DNA from: an uncultured Flavobacterium sp.
Lineage (GTDB): Bacteria; Bacteroidota; Bacteroidia; Flavobacteriales; Flavobacteriaceae
Direction of reading: 5' to 3'
Assembly (NCBI RefSeq): GCF_963422545.1
Contig: NZ_OY730251.1
Location: forward strand, 186,001-250,000
Length of the DNA stretch: 64,000 nt
Part shown: positions 18,376 through 26,753 of the stretch, in pieces
Numbering within the stretch: the stretch's first letter is position 1
Layout: each line of letters begins with the position of its first letter
Program-made: the position numbers and the translations under genes
Notes under the pieces: generated by a model
Seen by the model: the letters and a program-made list of their open reading frames with translations, nothing else
Database searches by the model: none
Told to the model about the DNA's origin: nothing

Positions 18376-18439
18376 TTGCGAGGAACGAAGCAATCTCACT
18401 TGCTAAATCAGTGTAGTGTGGTTGCTTCGTTCCTCGCAA
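18376..18439. repeat. long inverted repeat of the TTGCGAGGAACGAAGCAA family
   Basis: TTGCGAGGAACGAAGCAA (18376-18393) and its exact complement (18422-18439) are 18-bp perfect arms around a 28-nt loop. This word is, as I recall, a widely dispersed intergenic repeat in several bacterial phyla. It lies in the gap between the alcohol dehydrogenase and the XRE regulator. Confidence 0.7.
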
Positions 18440-18505
18440 TGACAGTCGGTTTGTTTATTAATAAAAAACTTTGCGACTAGCGGCTTTGTGAGATTATAAT
18501 TTTAG

Positions 18506-18571
18506 AACATATTGATACCAAAAAAATCCCAAGGAAATTATTTCTTGGGATTTTTTTGGTATCAATATGTT
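18506..18571. terminator. 28-bp perfect palindromic bidirectional terminator
   Basis: Positions 18506-18533 are exactly complementary to 18544-18571 with a 10-nt AT loop. Each arm holds an A7/T7 run next to the GGGA/TCCC core, so the central stem works as a terminator in either direction between two convergent genes. The outer 14 bp (AACATATTGATACC) extend it far beyond a normal terminator. Confidence 0.8.
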
Positions 18572-18582
18572 TTAGAAAAACA

Positions 18583-18984
18583 TTATTTTTCTTTTAGTAA
18601 TTTTTCCATATATTCATTTTTTTCTTTTTCAACCTGAACCAAGCGCTCGTAAAGCTCAACTACTTTATCTAGTGGATTGAAAGAACAATGGCTTGGACTG
18701 AATATTCCATTTATACCAGTACTTGTACTATTGTCATAAAAATTATTAAAATAACTTATCATATTTTCTTCGGTAAAGTTTTTAATTGCTTCGACACTTA
18801 CACCAAGTGCTTTTGCTACTTCCAAAAGCTTTTCCTCATCAATAGTTTCGCTGTTCTCTATTGCAGATACAGTTTGTTGAGATGTTCCTAAAGCTTGTGC
18901 CAATGCTTCTTGCTTCATGTCTTTAAGTTCACGAATACGGCTAATTTTTCGCCCTATATGATTTGGTTTTGTTGTTGTGCTCAT
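18583..18984 (-). CDS. XRE-family helix-turn-helix transcriptional regulator
   Basis: A 133-residue DNA-binding protein. Residues about 10-65 form an HTH_3/Xre domain: IGRKISRIRELKDMKQEALA, then LGTSQQTVSAIENSE with the recognition helix, and VAKALGVSVEAIKNF. The C-terminal half is poorly conserved and ends with a coiled-coil-like EKEKNEYMEKLLKEK. It stands alone between two repeat-rich gaps. Targets are unknown, and no toxin-like partner lies next to it. Confidence 0.85.
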   Translation of the reverse strand: MSTTTKPNHIGRKISRIRELKDMKQEALAQALGTSQQTVSAIENSETIDEEKLLEVAKALGVSVEAIKNFTEENMISYFNNFYDNSTSTGINGIFSPSHCSFNPLDKVVELYERLVQVEKEKNEYMEKLLKEK

Positions 18985-19170
18985 AATTCAAAGATATTTA
19001 TATTACTTTAAAGAAAGTCGGTTTTGGTAAAAAACAAGTCGGTTTATGTTTGATACATTTTCTAATAGTTTGCTTGGGTACAAAACTATTGTTTGTTGTT
19101 ATATAGGAAACAAAAATACAATTTTTCAGACAAGTATTGATTAGTTGAGATTAAAATCACACATCGAGAA

Positions 19171-19262
19171 AAATTCCGTAGGAATGAAATATTGGTAGCA
19201 ACGGAATTTATTCCGTTGAGATTGAAAATGCGTATGTTTAGAAGTTCTGTAGGAACGATATG
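19171..19262. repeat. CCGTAGGAAYGAwAT-type intergenic repeat, two copies plus hairpin
   Basis: AAATTCCGTAGGAATGAAAT (19171) and a related AGTTCTGTAGGAACGATAT (19242) flank a short perfect hairpin, AACGGAAT/ATTCCGTT (19200-19217). I recall TCCGTAGGAAC words as a dispersed repeat of Bacteroidota. Around it (18985-19270) no gene is visible. Confidence 0.55.
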
Positions 19263-19270
19263 TTTATAAT

Positions 19271-19306
19271 AAAAAATCCCATTTGCATAGCAAATGGGAT
19301 TTTTTT
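19271..19306. terminator. terminator after accD
   Basis: AAAAAATCCCATTTGC pairs with GCAAATGGGATTTTTT around a short TA-rich loop. It has A- and T-runs on both sides and sits 21 bp after the accD stop codon. Confidence 0.9.
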
Positions 19307-19327
19307 ATGTGTTTTAGAAGTATAAAA

Positions 19328-20182
19328 CTATCTAATTGTATTATTTTGAATCAAATCGATATACATATTAATATTATCTTTCAACTCTTTTCTAGGCGTG
19401 ATAAAGTCAAGGAAACCGTGCTCTAAAAGAAATTCAGCAGTCTGGAAACCTTCTGGTAAATCTTTTCCTGTAGTGTCACGAACAACACGTGGACCGGCAA
19501 AACCAATCAAAGCACCTGGCTCAGAAATATTAATATCTCCTAACATTGCGTATGATGCAGTTGTTCCTCCAGTAGTTGGATCTGTACAAAGAGAGATGTA
19601 AGGTAATTTTGCTTCAGCTAACTGAGCTAATTTTACAGATGTTTTAGCTAATTGCATTAAAGAATAAGCTGCTTCCATCATACGAGCCCCTCCAGATTTA
19701 GAAATCATTACAAAAGGTAATTTGTTTTTGATCGCGTGATCAATACCTCTGGCAATTTTTTCTCCAACAACAGCTCCCATAGATCCACCAATAAAGGCAA
19801 AATCCATACAACAAATTACAAGTTCTTTTCCTTTAGATTTTCCCACTCCGGTACGCACAGCGTCTTTAAGGTGAGTTTTCTCCATTACATCTTTCAATCT
19901 GTCTGCATATTTTTTTGTATCAACAAAATGCAGAGGATCTTTTGATGTCATGTTTTTATCCAATTCAACAAATTCATTATTGTCGAATAAAATTTCAAAA
20001 TAGGTTGCGCTTCCAATTCGAACGTGAAAATCATCTTCAGGACTAACAAATAAGTTTCTGGCTAATTCGTCAGCATCAATAATTTTTCCAGTAGGAGATT
20101 TGTACCACAATCCTTTCGGAACGTCCATCTTATCTTCAGTAGCAGTCGTAATCCCTTTTTCCTGTCTTTTAAACCAAGCCAT
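19328..20182 (-). CDS. accD: acetyl-CoA carboxylase carboxyltransferase subunit beta, zinc ribbon lost
   Basis: AccD with AccA transfers carboxyl from biotin to acetyl-CoA, giving malonyl-CoA for fatty acid synthesis. The 284-residue protein shows the beta-subunit core: GSATYFEILFDNNEFVELD, the CMDFAFIGGSMGAVVGEK segment, SGGARMMEAAYSLMQ, and PTTGGTTASYAMLGD followed by EPGALIGFAGPRV. The N-terminal region aligns with the usual zinc-ribbon segment (LWYKSPTGKIIDADELARN..FVSPEDDFH) but all four metal-binding cysteines are absent. It follows fbaA on the same strand (108-bp gap with AT-rich word repeats). Confidence 0.95.
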   Translation of the reverse strand: MAWFKRQEKGITTATEDKMDVPKGLWYKSPTGKIIDADELARNLFVSPEDDFHVRIGSATYFEILFDNNEFVELDKNMTSKDPLHFVDTKKYADRLKDVMEKTHLKDAVRTGVGKSKGKELVICCMDFAFIGGSMGAVVGEKIARGIDHAIKNKLPFVMISKSGGARMMEAAYSLMQLAKTSVKLAQLAEAKLPYISLCTDPTTGGTTASYAMLGDINISEPGALIGFAGPRVVRDTTGKDLPEGFQTAEFLLEHGFLDFITPRKELKDNINMYIDLIQNNTIR

Positions 20183-20290
20183 TTTTTTAAATTTAGAATG
20201 TAGATTTTAAAGTTTAGATTTTTAATCTGATTTAAAATTTAGATTCCAGGCTTTTTAGAAGTCCGGAATCTAAATTCAGAAATCTAAAAT

Positions 20291-21358
20291 TTAAAGTGTA
20301 TTTACGTTATTCAAGTCTGCAAAAGCTTGCTCAAGTCTTGTATTGAATGTCACTTCGCTTTCACGTACCCATTTTCTTGGGTCATAATATTTTTTGTTAG
20401 GAGCATCAGCACCTTCTGGGTTACCAATTTGAGATTTTAAATAGTCAATGTTATTAACCATATAATCACGAATTCCTTCAGTATATGCAAATTGTAAATC
20501 TGTATCAATGTTCATTTTGATAACTCCGTAGCTAATTCCTTCTCTGATTTCTTCAAGTGTAGAACCTGAACCTCCGTGGAAAACGAAATCTACCGGGTTA
20601 TGACCAGTGTTGAATTTGTTTTGAACGAAATCCTGAGAATTTTTTAAGATTTTTGGAGTTAATTTTACGTTTCCTGGTTTGTAAACACCGTGAACGTTAC
20701 CAAAAGCAGCTGCAATTGTAAATTTAGGACTTACTTTAGATAATTCTTCGTAAGCATAAGCTACTTCTTCTGGTTGCGTATATAATTTTGAGCTATCAAC
20801 ATCAGAGTTGTCAACACCATCTTCTTCACCACCTGTAATACCAAGCTCGATTTCTAATGTCATTCCCATTTTGCTCATTCTGGCTAAATATTCTTTACAG
20901 ATTTCGATGTTTTCTTCGATTGGCTCTTCAGATAAATCGATCATGTGAGAACTGAATAATGGTTTTCCTGTTTCTGCAAAATGTTTTTCAGAAGCATCTA
21001 ATAAGCCATCAATCCAAGGTAATAATTTTTTTGCACAGTGGTCAGTGTGCAAAATTACAGTTGCTCCGTAAGCTTCTGCTAAAGCATGAATGTGTTTTGC
21101 TCCAGCGATTCCACCAGCAATTGCTGATTTTTCACCTGCATTAGATAATCCTTTTCCAGCGTTAAATTGTGCTCCTCCGTTTGAAAATTGAATAATAACT
21201 GGCGCATTAAGTTTTGCTGCAGTTTCAAGAACCCCATTGATTGTGCTTGACCCAGTAACATTTACTGCTGGTAACGCAAATCCTTTTTCTTTTGCATAAT
21301 TAAAAATCTCCTGAACCTGATCTCCTGTAGCTACTCCTGGTTTAATATTGTGTGCCAT
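20291..21358 (-). CDS. fbaA: class II fructose-bisphosphate aldolase
   Basis: The zinc-dependent aldolase interconverts fructose-1,6-bisphosphate with DHAP and glyceraldehyde-3-phosphate. The 355-residue length matches the FbaA (type A) group. The catalytic and metal motifs are visible: VILHTDHCAKKLLPW near residue 105 (Asp and His), LEIELGITGGEEDGVDN near 178, AAFGNVHGVYKPG near 225, and VFHGGSGST near 265. It has its own upstream gap and is followed by accD. Confidence 0.96.
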   Translation of the reverse strand: MAHNIKPGVATGDQVQEIFNYAKEKGFALPAVNVTGSSTINGVLETAAKLNAPVIIQFSNGGAQFNAGKGLSNAGEKSAIAGGIAGAKHIHALAEAYGATVILHTDHCAKKLLPWIDGLLDASEKHFAETGKPLFSSHMIDLSEEPIEENIEICKEYLARMSKMGMTLEIELGITGGEEDGVDNSDVDSSKLYTQPEEVAYAYEELSKVSPKFTIAAAFGNVHGVYKPGNVKLTPKILKNSQDFVQNKFNTGHNPVDFVFHGGSGSTLEEIREGISYGVIKMNIDTDLQFAYTEGIRDYMVNNIDYLKSQIGNPEGADAPNKKYYDPRKWVRESEVTFNTRLEQAFADLNNVNTL

Positions 21359-21418
21359 TGTAATTTTTTTTATAGTTGTTTTTAGTTTTTAGGTTGCAAA
21401 AATAAGAATTAATTAGCA

Positions 21419-23977
21419 TTAGAAAGGATAATTTATTCCAAAATTTAAAACAGAGTGCCCAAAATTGTATTCTTTAAACCAACGATCTCCTTTGTCATGT
21501 GCCGGATTATAGGTCTTAAAGCCCAAATCTAAACGAATAACAAAAAAGCTTAAATCGTAACGTAAACCGAATCCTGTTCCTAAAGCGATTTCAGCTAAAT
21601 CGTTTACGCTGTCAAATTTTGCCTTTTCATCGATCACATTATCGAGTACATTCCAGATATTTCCTGCATCTGCAAAGACGGCTCCTTTAACACTTCCAAA
21701 AATTTTAAATCTAAGTTCGGCACTCATTGCAATCTTCATATTTGCTTCGTTAAAGTCATTAACAGCATTTGTGCTTCCCGGACCTAATGAATAAGGTTGC
21801 CATGCGCGGTTATCATTTGAACCTCCTGCATAATAACTTCGTGAAAACGGAATATAATTTGAATTTCCAAAAGGGATTGCTATTCCAAAAAAGCTTCTTA
21901 CAGCCAGTACTTTTTCTTTTCCAAAATCCCAGTGTTTGATATAATCAAATTCGGTTTTTATGTATTCTGAATAGGCTAAGTTGAATATTTCGTAGTTGCC
22001 ATTTGCATTTTTTGGTAAGTGTGCAATGTTAGAAATAGCGGTTAATAAGGTACCGGCAGATTCTATTTTTGTTTTAAACTGATAAAAAGTATTGTCAGCA
22101 AGATCTTTTTTAGTGGTTTTGGTAAACGTGTAACTTGTAGCCAGAATAAAGTCATTTTCAGTCAAACGAATTCTTCTTTCTTCAATGCTTTCCACGTCTT
22201 TATATTGAGAGTCTCCAGGTCTCAATACCGTCTGATCAGTTAGCACTTGTCGGGTGAATGTTTTCGTTCCGTCAGGAATAATTAATTTTCCAGTATTCGA
22301 GTCAATGTTTTGAGAATCTGTATTGTAAGTTCCGGCAATACTATTTAATTCATTAAAAGAAGAAGTATAGACATTAAAATAATTGTCCGGATTTAAGTTT
22401 CGTACAAATTGAGCGTTCAGCAGTTCAAGTTTTGCAGTATTACCTCTTTTCGGAGACCAATTATAAGCAATTCCACCAGTGAAATTTTCTTTATCCAAAC
22501 CAATGTTTCTTTGTTTAGAAAAACCTGCCGAAACACTAGTAGAAGGAATCATCTTTTTCGGAATAATTTTCTCGGTCCCAAAAGGCATAAGTATCCTTGG
22601 GAAGTTCAGTTTTAAATCGACACCATATTCAGATACATTAAAAAAGTTATTATTAGGGTTGGCCATATCTTTAGAAGACCCTAAGTTCAAACGTGTAGAA
22701 ATCGCCAGTGTTTCGGCTCTGTTAAAAACGTTTCGAATAGTTTCAGAAATACTCGCTCCAATACCAAAATCCTGAATGTTAGAATGTGTCACGTCAAAAG
22801 TGGCATTGAAACTGTATTTTTTTCTCGGTGTTAAATAAATATTCGCAATTAAGGACTGTGCTGTTGAATCGCGTTTGTCAACTTCATATTGAATAGAAGG
22901 ATAATTAAAGATTTTCAGGTTGTTTAAATATCTTGACGAAAGAGTTGTTCTTGTATCAGAGAAAGTAGCTCCTTTAGTGATAAAGACAGCGTCTGTAATA
23001 GCGTGAGGTCTGTACTTTAGTTTTTTATAACTGTATAAATTGAAATTATTATAGGTTGTGCTATCAGTAATTTTAGTTTTTGCATTTGCTGCCGAATAAT
23101 CAGTGTAAATGTTTACATCACTAATTTTATACAATTTAAACGGTTCTGTTCTGCTTGAATCTTTTTCCTGAATATTGTTATTGTTGACAATTAAGTTTAC
23201 ATCCGCTTTGTTTTTTTTGCCAATGGTATCAATATCAAACGTAACATAAGTAGGTTGAAAGTAATAAGCACCATGATTTCTAAAATAGGAGGTTATACGA
23301 TTTTTTTCTTCTTCAAAATCAGAAGTTTTGTATTGATTTCCAGATTTTAAAAAAGATGCTTCACTATTAGTTCTGTATAATGAATCTAATACAGGAGTCA
23401 TTATGTTGGTTTTAATAGTGTCTAGAGTATATGCCGGGCCGGTAGTAATATTGTAATTTATTTTGGCCTTTTTTCTTCCAATACTATCCATAGTATAATC
23501 TGTAGAAACATTAAAATAACCATTGTTGAAATAATAATATTTTAATCGCAATAATGATTTCTTAGTTTTTGCGGTATCGATAATAACGGGTGGTTCACCG
23601 GTACTTTTTAAGAATTCGTGAATACCTTTGTAAAAAAATGATTGTCCAAGACGATCTACTTGTTTGGCAGATAATAATTTTGATTGACGCTCATATTTTC
23701 CTGGATGATTTTTAAATTTTGCCTGATAAGTAGAATCGGGATTTAGGTTAGCTAAATTGTATAAATTAAGGCGTAATTTATAACCTAATAAAGTACCGTT
23801 GGGTTTTTGATACATTTGATTAAAGGCAGTTTCATCATTTGTAGCTTTTCCGTTTACAAGAATATTATTTTTTACAAGAAGATTTTTTCCATCGGGAACT
23901 CTTTTTACGGCATTACAAGCGCAAATAAATATTGCTATTAGGATAAATGCTATTATTTTTGTGGAATTCTTTTTCAA
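21419..23977 (-). CDS. tamL: TamL-type BamA/TamA family outer-membrane lipoprotein
   Basis: An 852-residue Omp85-superfamily protein. The signal peptide ends in a lipobox with Cys21 (FICAC), so it is a lipoprotein, as in the Bacteroidota-specific TamL group and unlike BamA. Residues about 30-400 cover POTRA-like domains; the C-terminal half is a 16-strand barrel with the Omp85 motifs YYAGGSNDNRAWQPYSLG and FADAGNIW, ending FGINYPF. It is thought to work with TamB in outer-membrane biogenesis. No tamB is in this window. It is divergent from the rRNA methyltransferase gene, with only 37 bp between starts. Confidence 0.87.
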   Translation of the reverse strand: MKKNSTKIIAFILIAIFICACNAVKRVPDGKNLLVKNNILVNGKATNDETAFNQMYQKPNGTLLGYKLRLNLYNLANLNPDSTYQAKFKNHPGKYERQSKLLSAKQVDRLGQSFFYKGIHEFLKSTGEPPVIIDTAKTKKSLLRLKYYYFNNGYFNVSTDYTMDSIGRKKAKINYNITTGPAYTLDTIKTNIMTPVLDSLYRTNSEASFLKSGNQYKTSDFEEEKNRITSYFRNHGAYYFQPTYVTFDIDTIGKKNKADVNLIVNNNNIQEKDSSRTEPFKLYKISDVNIYTDYSAANAKTKITDSTTYNNFNLYSYKKLKYRPHAITDAVFITKGATFSDTRTTLSSRYLNNLKIFNYPSIQYEVDKRDSTAQSLIANIYLTPRKKYSFNATFDVTHSNIQDFGIGASISETIRNVFNRAETLAISTRLNLGSSKDMANPNNNFFNVSEYGVDLKLNFPRILMPFGTEKIIPKKMIPSTSVSAGFSKQRNIGLDKENFTGGIAYNWSPKRGNTAKLELLNAQFVRNLNPDNYFNVYTSSFNELNSIAGTYNTDSQNIDSNTGKLIIPDGTKTFTRQVLTDQTVLRPGDSQYKDVESIEERRIRLTENDFILATSYTFTKTTKKDLADNTFYQFKTKIESAGTLLTAISNIAHLPKNANGNYEIFNLAYSEYIKTEFDYIKHWDFGKEKVLAVRSFFGIAIPFGNSNYIPFSRSYYAGGSNDNRAWQPYSLGPGSTNAVNDFNEANMKIAMSAELRFKIFGSVKGAVFADAGNIWNVLDNVIDEKAKFDSVNDLAEIALGTGFGLRYDLSFFVIRLDLGFKTYNPAHDKGDRWFKEYNFGHSVLNFGINYPF

Positions 23978-24014
23978 GTGTTCTAAAATATTTAATTCAA
24001 AAGTACATTATTTT

Positions 24015-24743
24015 ATGGTTAGTAAAAACCAAATAAAGCTTATCTCAAGTTTACATCAAAAAAAGCAACGTTTTGCAAATCAATTATTTTTTGCCGAAGG
24101 AGTAAAAGTAATTCAAGAATTGTTGCAATCCAATTTTGAATTAGAGCATTTATATACGACTCTAAATGATTTTGAAGCAGTTCAGTCTTCAAAACGTACG
24201 CTTATAAATGAACAGGAACTTAAAAAAATAAGCGCCCTTTCAACTCCAAATACTTGTTTAGCAGTTTTCAAAATTCCTGCCGAAAACAACATAATTGATT
24301 CAGGCTTGATTATAGCTTTAGACGACATTCGTGATCCCGGAAATTTAGGAACGATTTTACGTCTTTGCGATTGGTTTGGGATTAAGCAAATTGTTTGTTC
24401 AAAAGAAACAGTTGACATCTACAATCCTAAAGTTGTGCAAGCTACAATGGGTTCTATTGCCAGAGTAAATGTAAATTATGTTGATCTCAAAACTTTTATT
24501 GATCAGACTAATTTGCCGGTTTTTGGGACGTTTATGGACGGAGATAATATTTATCAATCAAATTTGCCTCAAAACGGAATCATTATTATGGGTAATGAAG
24601 CCAATGGTATTTCGGCAGAGATTGAAAATATGGTAACAAGCCGACTCACAATTCCCAGATTTGGTGAGCTTCAAAAAACTGAAAGTTTAAATGTAGCGAC
24701 CGCAACGGCAATTATTCTTAGTGAGTTTAAACGAAACAGTTAG
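24015..24743 (+). CDS. TrmH/SpoU-family RNA 2'-O-methyltransferase
   Basis: A 242-residue SPOUT methyltransferase that methylates ribose 2'-OH in rRNA or tRNA. The N-terminal substrate-binding domain (QRFANQLFFAEGVKVIQELL) precedes the knotted catalytic domain with its three motifs: LDDIRDPGNLGTILRLCDWF, IIMGNEANGIS, and ESLNVATATAIILSEF. I chose ATG 24015 (MVSKNQIKLI); an upstream in-frame start at 23961 would overlap the divergent tamL 5' end. It may be RlmB-like, but substrate cannot be settled by sequence reading. Confidence 0.9.
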   Translation: MVSKNQIKLISSLHQKKQRFANQLFFAEGVKVIQELLQSNFELEHLYTTLNDFEAVQSSKRTLINEQELKKISALSTPNTCLAVFKIPAENNIIDSGLIIALDDIRDPGNLGTILRLCDWFGIKQIVCSKETVDIYNPKVVQATMGSIARVNVNYVDLKTFIDQTNLPVFGTFMDGDNIYQSNLPQNGIIIMGNEANGISAEIENMVTSRLTIPRFGELQKTESLNVATATAIILSEFKRNS

Positions 24744-24752
24744 GTTTTTGTT

Positions 24753-25469
24753 TTAATGGAAAGTAAAATTAATTAAAATCGCTCGGGATTTCATAGAATC
24801 TATGTTTCCAGTCCAAGGACTTGATCCGTTTGCAGGATTATCACGAATTAACTCATCAGTAATACCAAACATTCCTCTAATTGAAGGTGAGAAAATAAAA
24901 TATTCAGAGAAAAAGTCAATTCCAAAACCCAATTCATAAGCAGCGGTCCATTGTTTTACTCTGAATTTCCCTTCAAAGTTATCATCTTTAGCTTTTGCAT
25001 TGCTCGATAAATTTAACGTAGTCGACATTCCTCCAACTAAATAGGGACGAATGTTTCCGGTTCTTAAAGCAGAGAATTTTAACAATAAGGGAAAGTGTAT
25101 ATAAGTACTATTTACTTCTCGCAAGTAATCTCTTTGTGAAGCGAAATTTGGATAGTACAAATCGCGTTTTGTGTAATACAAACCAGGTTCAAATCGCAAA
25201 TTAATATATTCCTGCAATCTTACATCGGCAACAACACCAACATTAAAACCGGTTGTTTTTTTGACCTGAATATCATCATCCACAGGAGTTTTGTAATCAA
25301 ATTTAAAATCAAAACTGTTGAATCCTAGGTAATAGCCAAAATATAGGCGTTGTTTTTGCCAGTTTTCAAGATTGATAATAGGGTCTTTACTAAACATACT
25401 TTTAGCAAATTGCGAATATCCTTTTGTGGATAATAAGACCAATAAAATTAAGATTACAGTTTTTTTCAT
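24753..25469 (-). CDS. porT: PorT-like outer-membrane protein (type IX secretion/gliding)
   Basis: A 238-residue protein with signal peptide (MKKTVILILLVLLSTKGYSQ) and an eight-strand-type outer-membrane barrel (RLYFGYYLGFNSFDFKFDY, FEPGLYYTKRDLYY, AAYELGFGIDFFSEYFIF). Sequence features and its place immediately downstream of menG/ubiE (1-bp gap) match PorT/SprT of gliding flavobacteria, a component needed for type IX secretion. The start at 25469 is preferred over a 13-residue extension. The porin-like fold is shared by many proteins, so the PorT name depends partly on context. Confidence 0.78.
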   Translation of the reverse strand: MKKTVILILLVLLSTKGYSQFAKSMFSKDPIINLENWQKQRLYFGYYLGFNSFDFKFDYKTPVDDDIQVKKTTGFNVGVVADVRLQEYINLRFEPGLYYTKRDLYYPNFASQRDYLREVNSTYIHFPLLLKFSALRTGNIRPYLVGGMSTTLNLSSNAKAKDDNFEGKFRVKQWTAAYELGFGIDFFSEYFIFSPSIRGMFGITDELIRDNPANGSSPWTGNIDSMKSRAILINFTFH

Positions 25470-25470
25470 A

Positions 25471-26202
25471 CTATTTTTTAGATGCAGAATAAATGGTTGC
25501 AACACCAAAAGTTTGAGGTAAAGCTACAACATCTATAAACCCAATTTTTCTCAAAATATTGTTTAAAGCTTCTCCATAAGGAAAAGCAGCAGCAGATTCA
25601 GACAAATATCCGTAAGCAGAATTGTCTTTAGAGAACAATTTTCCTATAATTGGCAGTATGTTTTTGCTGTAAAATTTATATCCTTGTTTGTATGGAGTCT
25701 TATCTGGTACCGATGTTTCTAAGATTACAAATACACCATTTGGTTTTAAAACCCTTAAAATTTCAGAAAAACCTTTTTCCAGATTTTCAAAATTTCGAAC
25801 TCCAAAGCCAACAGTTATAGCATCAAAATAATTGTCTTCGAAAGGGATGTTTTCAGAATCTCCCAAAACTAAATCAATAATATTAGATAGTTTTTTTTCT
25901 TCAACTTTCTTTTTTCCTACTTCCAGCATTCCTGCTGAAATGTCCAGACCAATAATTTTTTCAGCATTAGTTTGAGCCATCAAAATGGCCAGATCACCAG
26001 TTCCTGTTGCGATATCAAGAATGATTTTTGGTTTCGTATCCGAAACTATTTTTAATACTTTTTTTCGCCATTTAACATCAATTCCAAAAGAAATTACACG
26101 GTTTAAATTGTCGTAGTTCCCAGAGATGTTATCAAACATTTGGGCAACCTGCTCTTTTTTGCCTAAAGAAGAGTCTTTATATGGAGTTATTTTTTCAGAC
26201 AT
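25471..26202 (-). CDS. menG/ubiE: demethylmenaquinone/benzoquinol C-methyltransferase
   Basis: A 243-residue SAM-dependent methyltransferase completing menaquinone synthesis. Motifs: MFDNISGNYDNLNRVISFG at the N-terminus (UbiE signature 1), SAM motif I in ILDIATGTGDLAILMA, GLDISAGMLEVG, and the second UbiE signature RVLKPNGVFVILE. Flavobacteria use menaquinone, so the MenG activity is the relevant one. It is transcribed into porT. Confidence 0.95.
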   Translation of the reverse strand: MSEKITPYKDSSLGKKEQVAQMFDNISGNYDNLNRVISFGIDVKWRKKVLKIVSDTKPKIILDIATGTGDLAILMAQTNAEKIIGLDISAGMLEVGKKKVEEKKLSNIIDLVLGDSENIPFEDNYFDAITVGFGVRNFENLEKGFSEILRVLKPNGVFVILETSVPDKTPYKQGYKFYSKNILPIIGKLFSKDNSAYGYLSESAAAFPYGEALNNILRKIGFIDVVALPQTFGVATIYSASKK

Positions 26203-26318
26203 TTTTTTTATTTAGGCAAATATAAACAATCTAGATTAACTGTAATTGAGTTTTTTTATTTGTAAATCAAATGTTTTTAAGAATGAATTTTTACCCTTAT
26301 TAAGAGCTTTACTTGAGC
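26203..26318. other. gene-free start of the 26.2-26.8 kb gap
   Basis: AT-rich sequence between the menG start and the direct repeats; it should contain the menG promoter on the minus strand, but no convincing box could be picked out. Confidence 0.3.
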
Positions 26319-26364
26319 ATCACTAAAAGTGGGTATTTTTAAAAAATCACTAAAAGTGGGTATT
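26319..26364. repeat. two direct repeats of ATCACTAAAAGTGGGTATT
   Basis: A 19-bp word occurs exactly at 26319-26337 and 26346-26364, a 27-bp period, with an inverted core CCCACTTTT at 26384-26392. They lie just upstream of and into the predicted promoter of the structured RNA, so they may be regulator-binding sites. Confidence 0.65.
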
Positions 26365-26393
26365 GTGGGATGTGTGTTTTATGCCCACTTTTG
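26362..26393 (+). promoter_or_regulatory. candidate promoter for the structured RNA
   Basis: ATTG, 20 nt, then CACTTTTG: one mismatch in each box against the Bacteroidota consensus TTTG-N17-23-TAnnTTTG. The start of transcription would be near 26399. Confidence 0.4.
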
Positions 26394-26436
26394 CTAAAGT
26401 AAAAATGATAAAAATTTAATGATTGGTAATTGTTAA

Positions 26437-26753
26437 ATGACTCAAATCAAATGAACGCTTTTTGCACTGGTAATTCATTTGTTCTTGAAAGTAGTTTTGA
26501 AAGTATTGTTCTTGGGGTCAATACTGTTTGAAAGTGCGAAATACGTTCTTAGGATTAAATTTGTTTTTGGAAATTTTAATTTTCTTGCCTTTAATATCTT
26601 AGTGGTATTTGTTATTAAAGGCACTTTTGAGATTCGTTCTCAATTTAACATTAAATGTTATTCAGTTATTCAAGTACTTCTTTTGAGATACTTGTGATTT
26701 TTTTTCAAAACTACTTCCTGAGTGAGTCAAATTTAGAAAACAATCGTTTTTAA
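26437..26753 (+). ncRNA. candidate structured non-coding RNA, seven hairpins closed by a 14-bp helix
   Basis: AAGTAGTTTTGAAA (26489-26502) is perfectly complementary to TTTCAAAACTACTT (26703-26716). Between them are hairpins at 26502-26525, 26532-26550, 26554-26580, 26586-26623 (11-bp TGCCTTTAATA stem), 26627-26643, 26646-26660 and 26671-26694. Outside are CAAATGAA/TTCATTTG (26448-26481) and TGACTCA/TGAGTCA (26438-26444 with 26723-26729). G-U pairs at 536/546 and 678/687 favour the plus strand. A promoter-like element lies upstream and a terminator at 26754. No plausible protein is encoded. I recognise no known RNA family; a regulatory RNA is the most likely role. Confidence 0.55.

Noticed and set aside
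26479..26697. 72-aa ORF in the menG-folA gap
   Set aside because: Its composition is low-complexity hydrophobic, it coincides with the hairpin-rich interval, and its codons follow the stems. The structured-RNA reading explains the sequence better.
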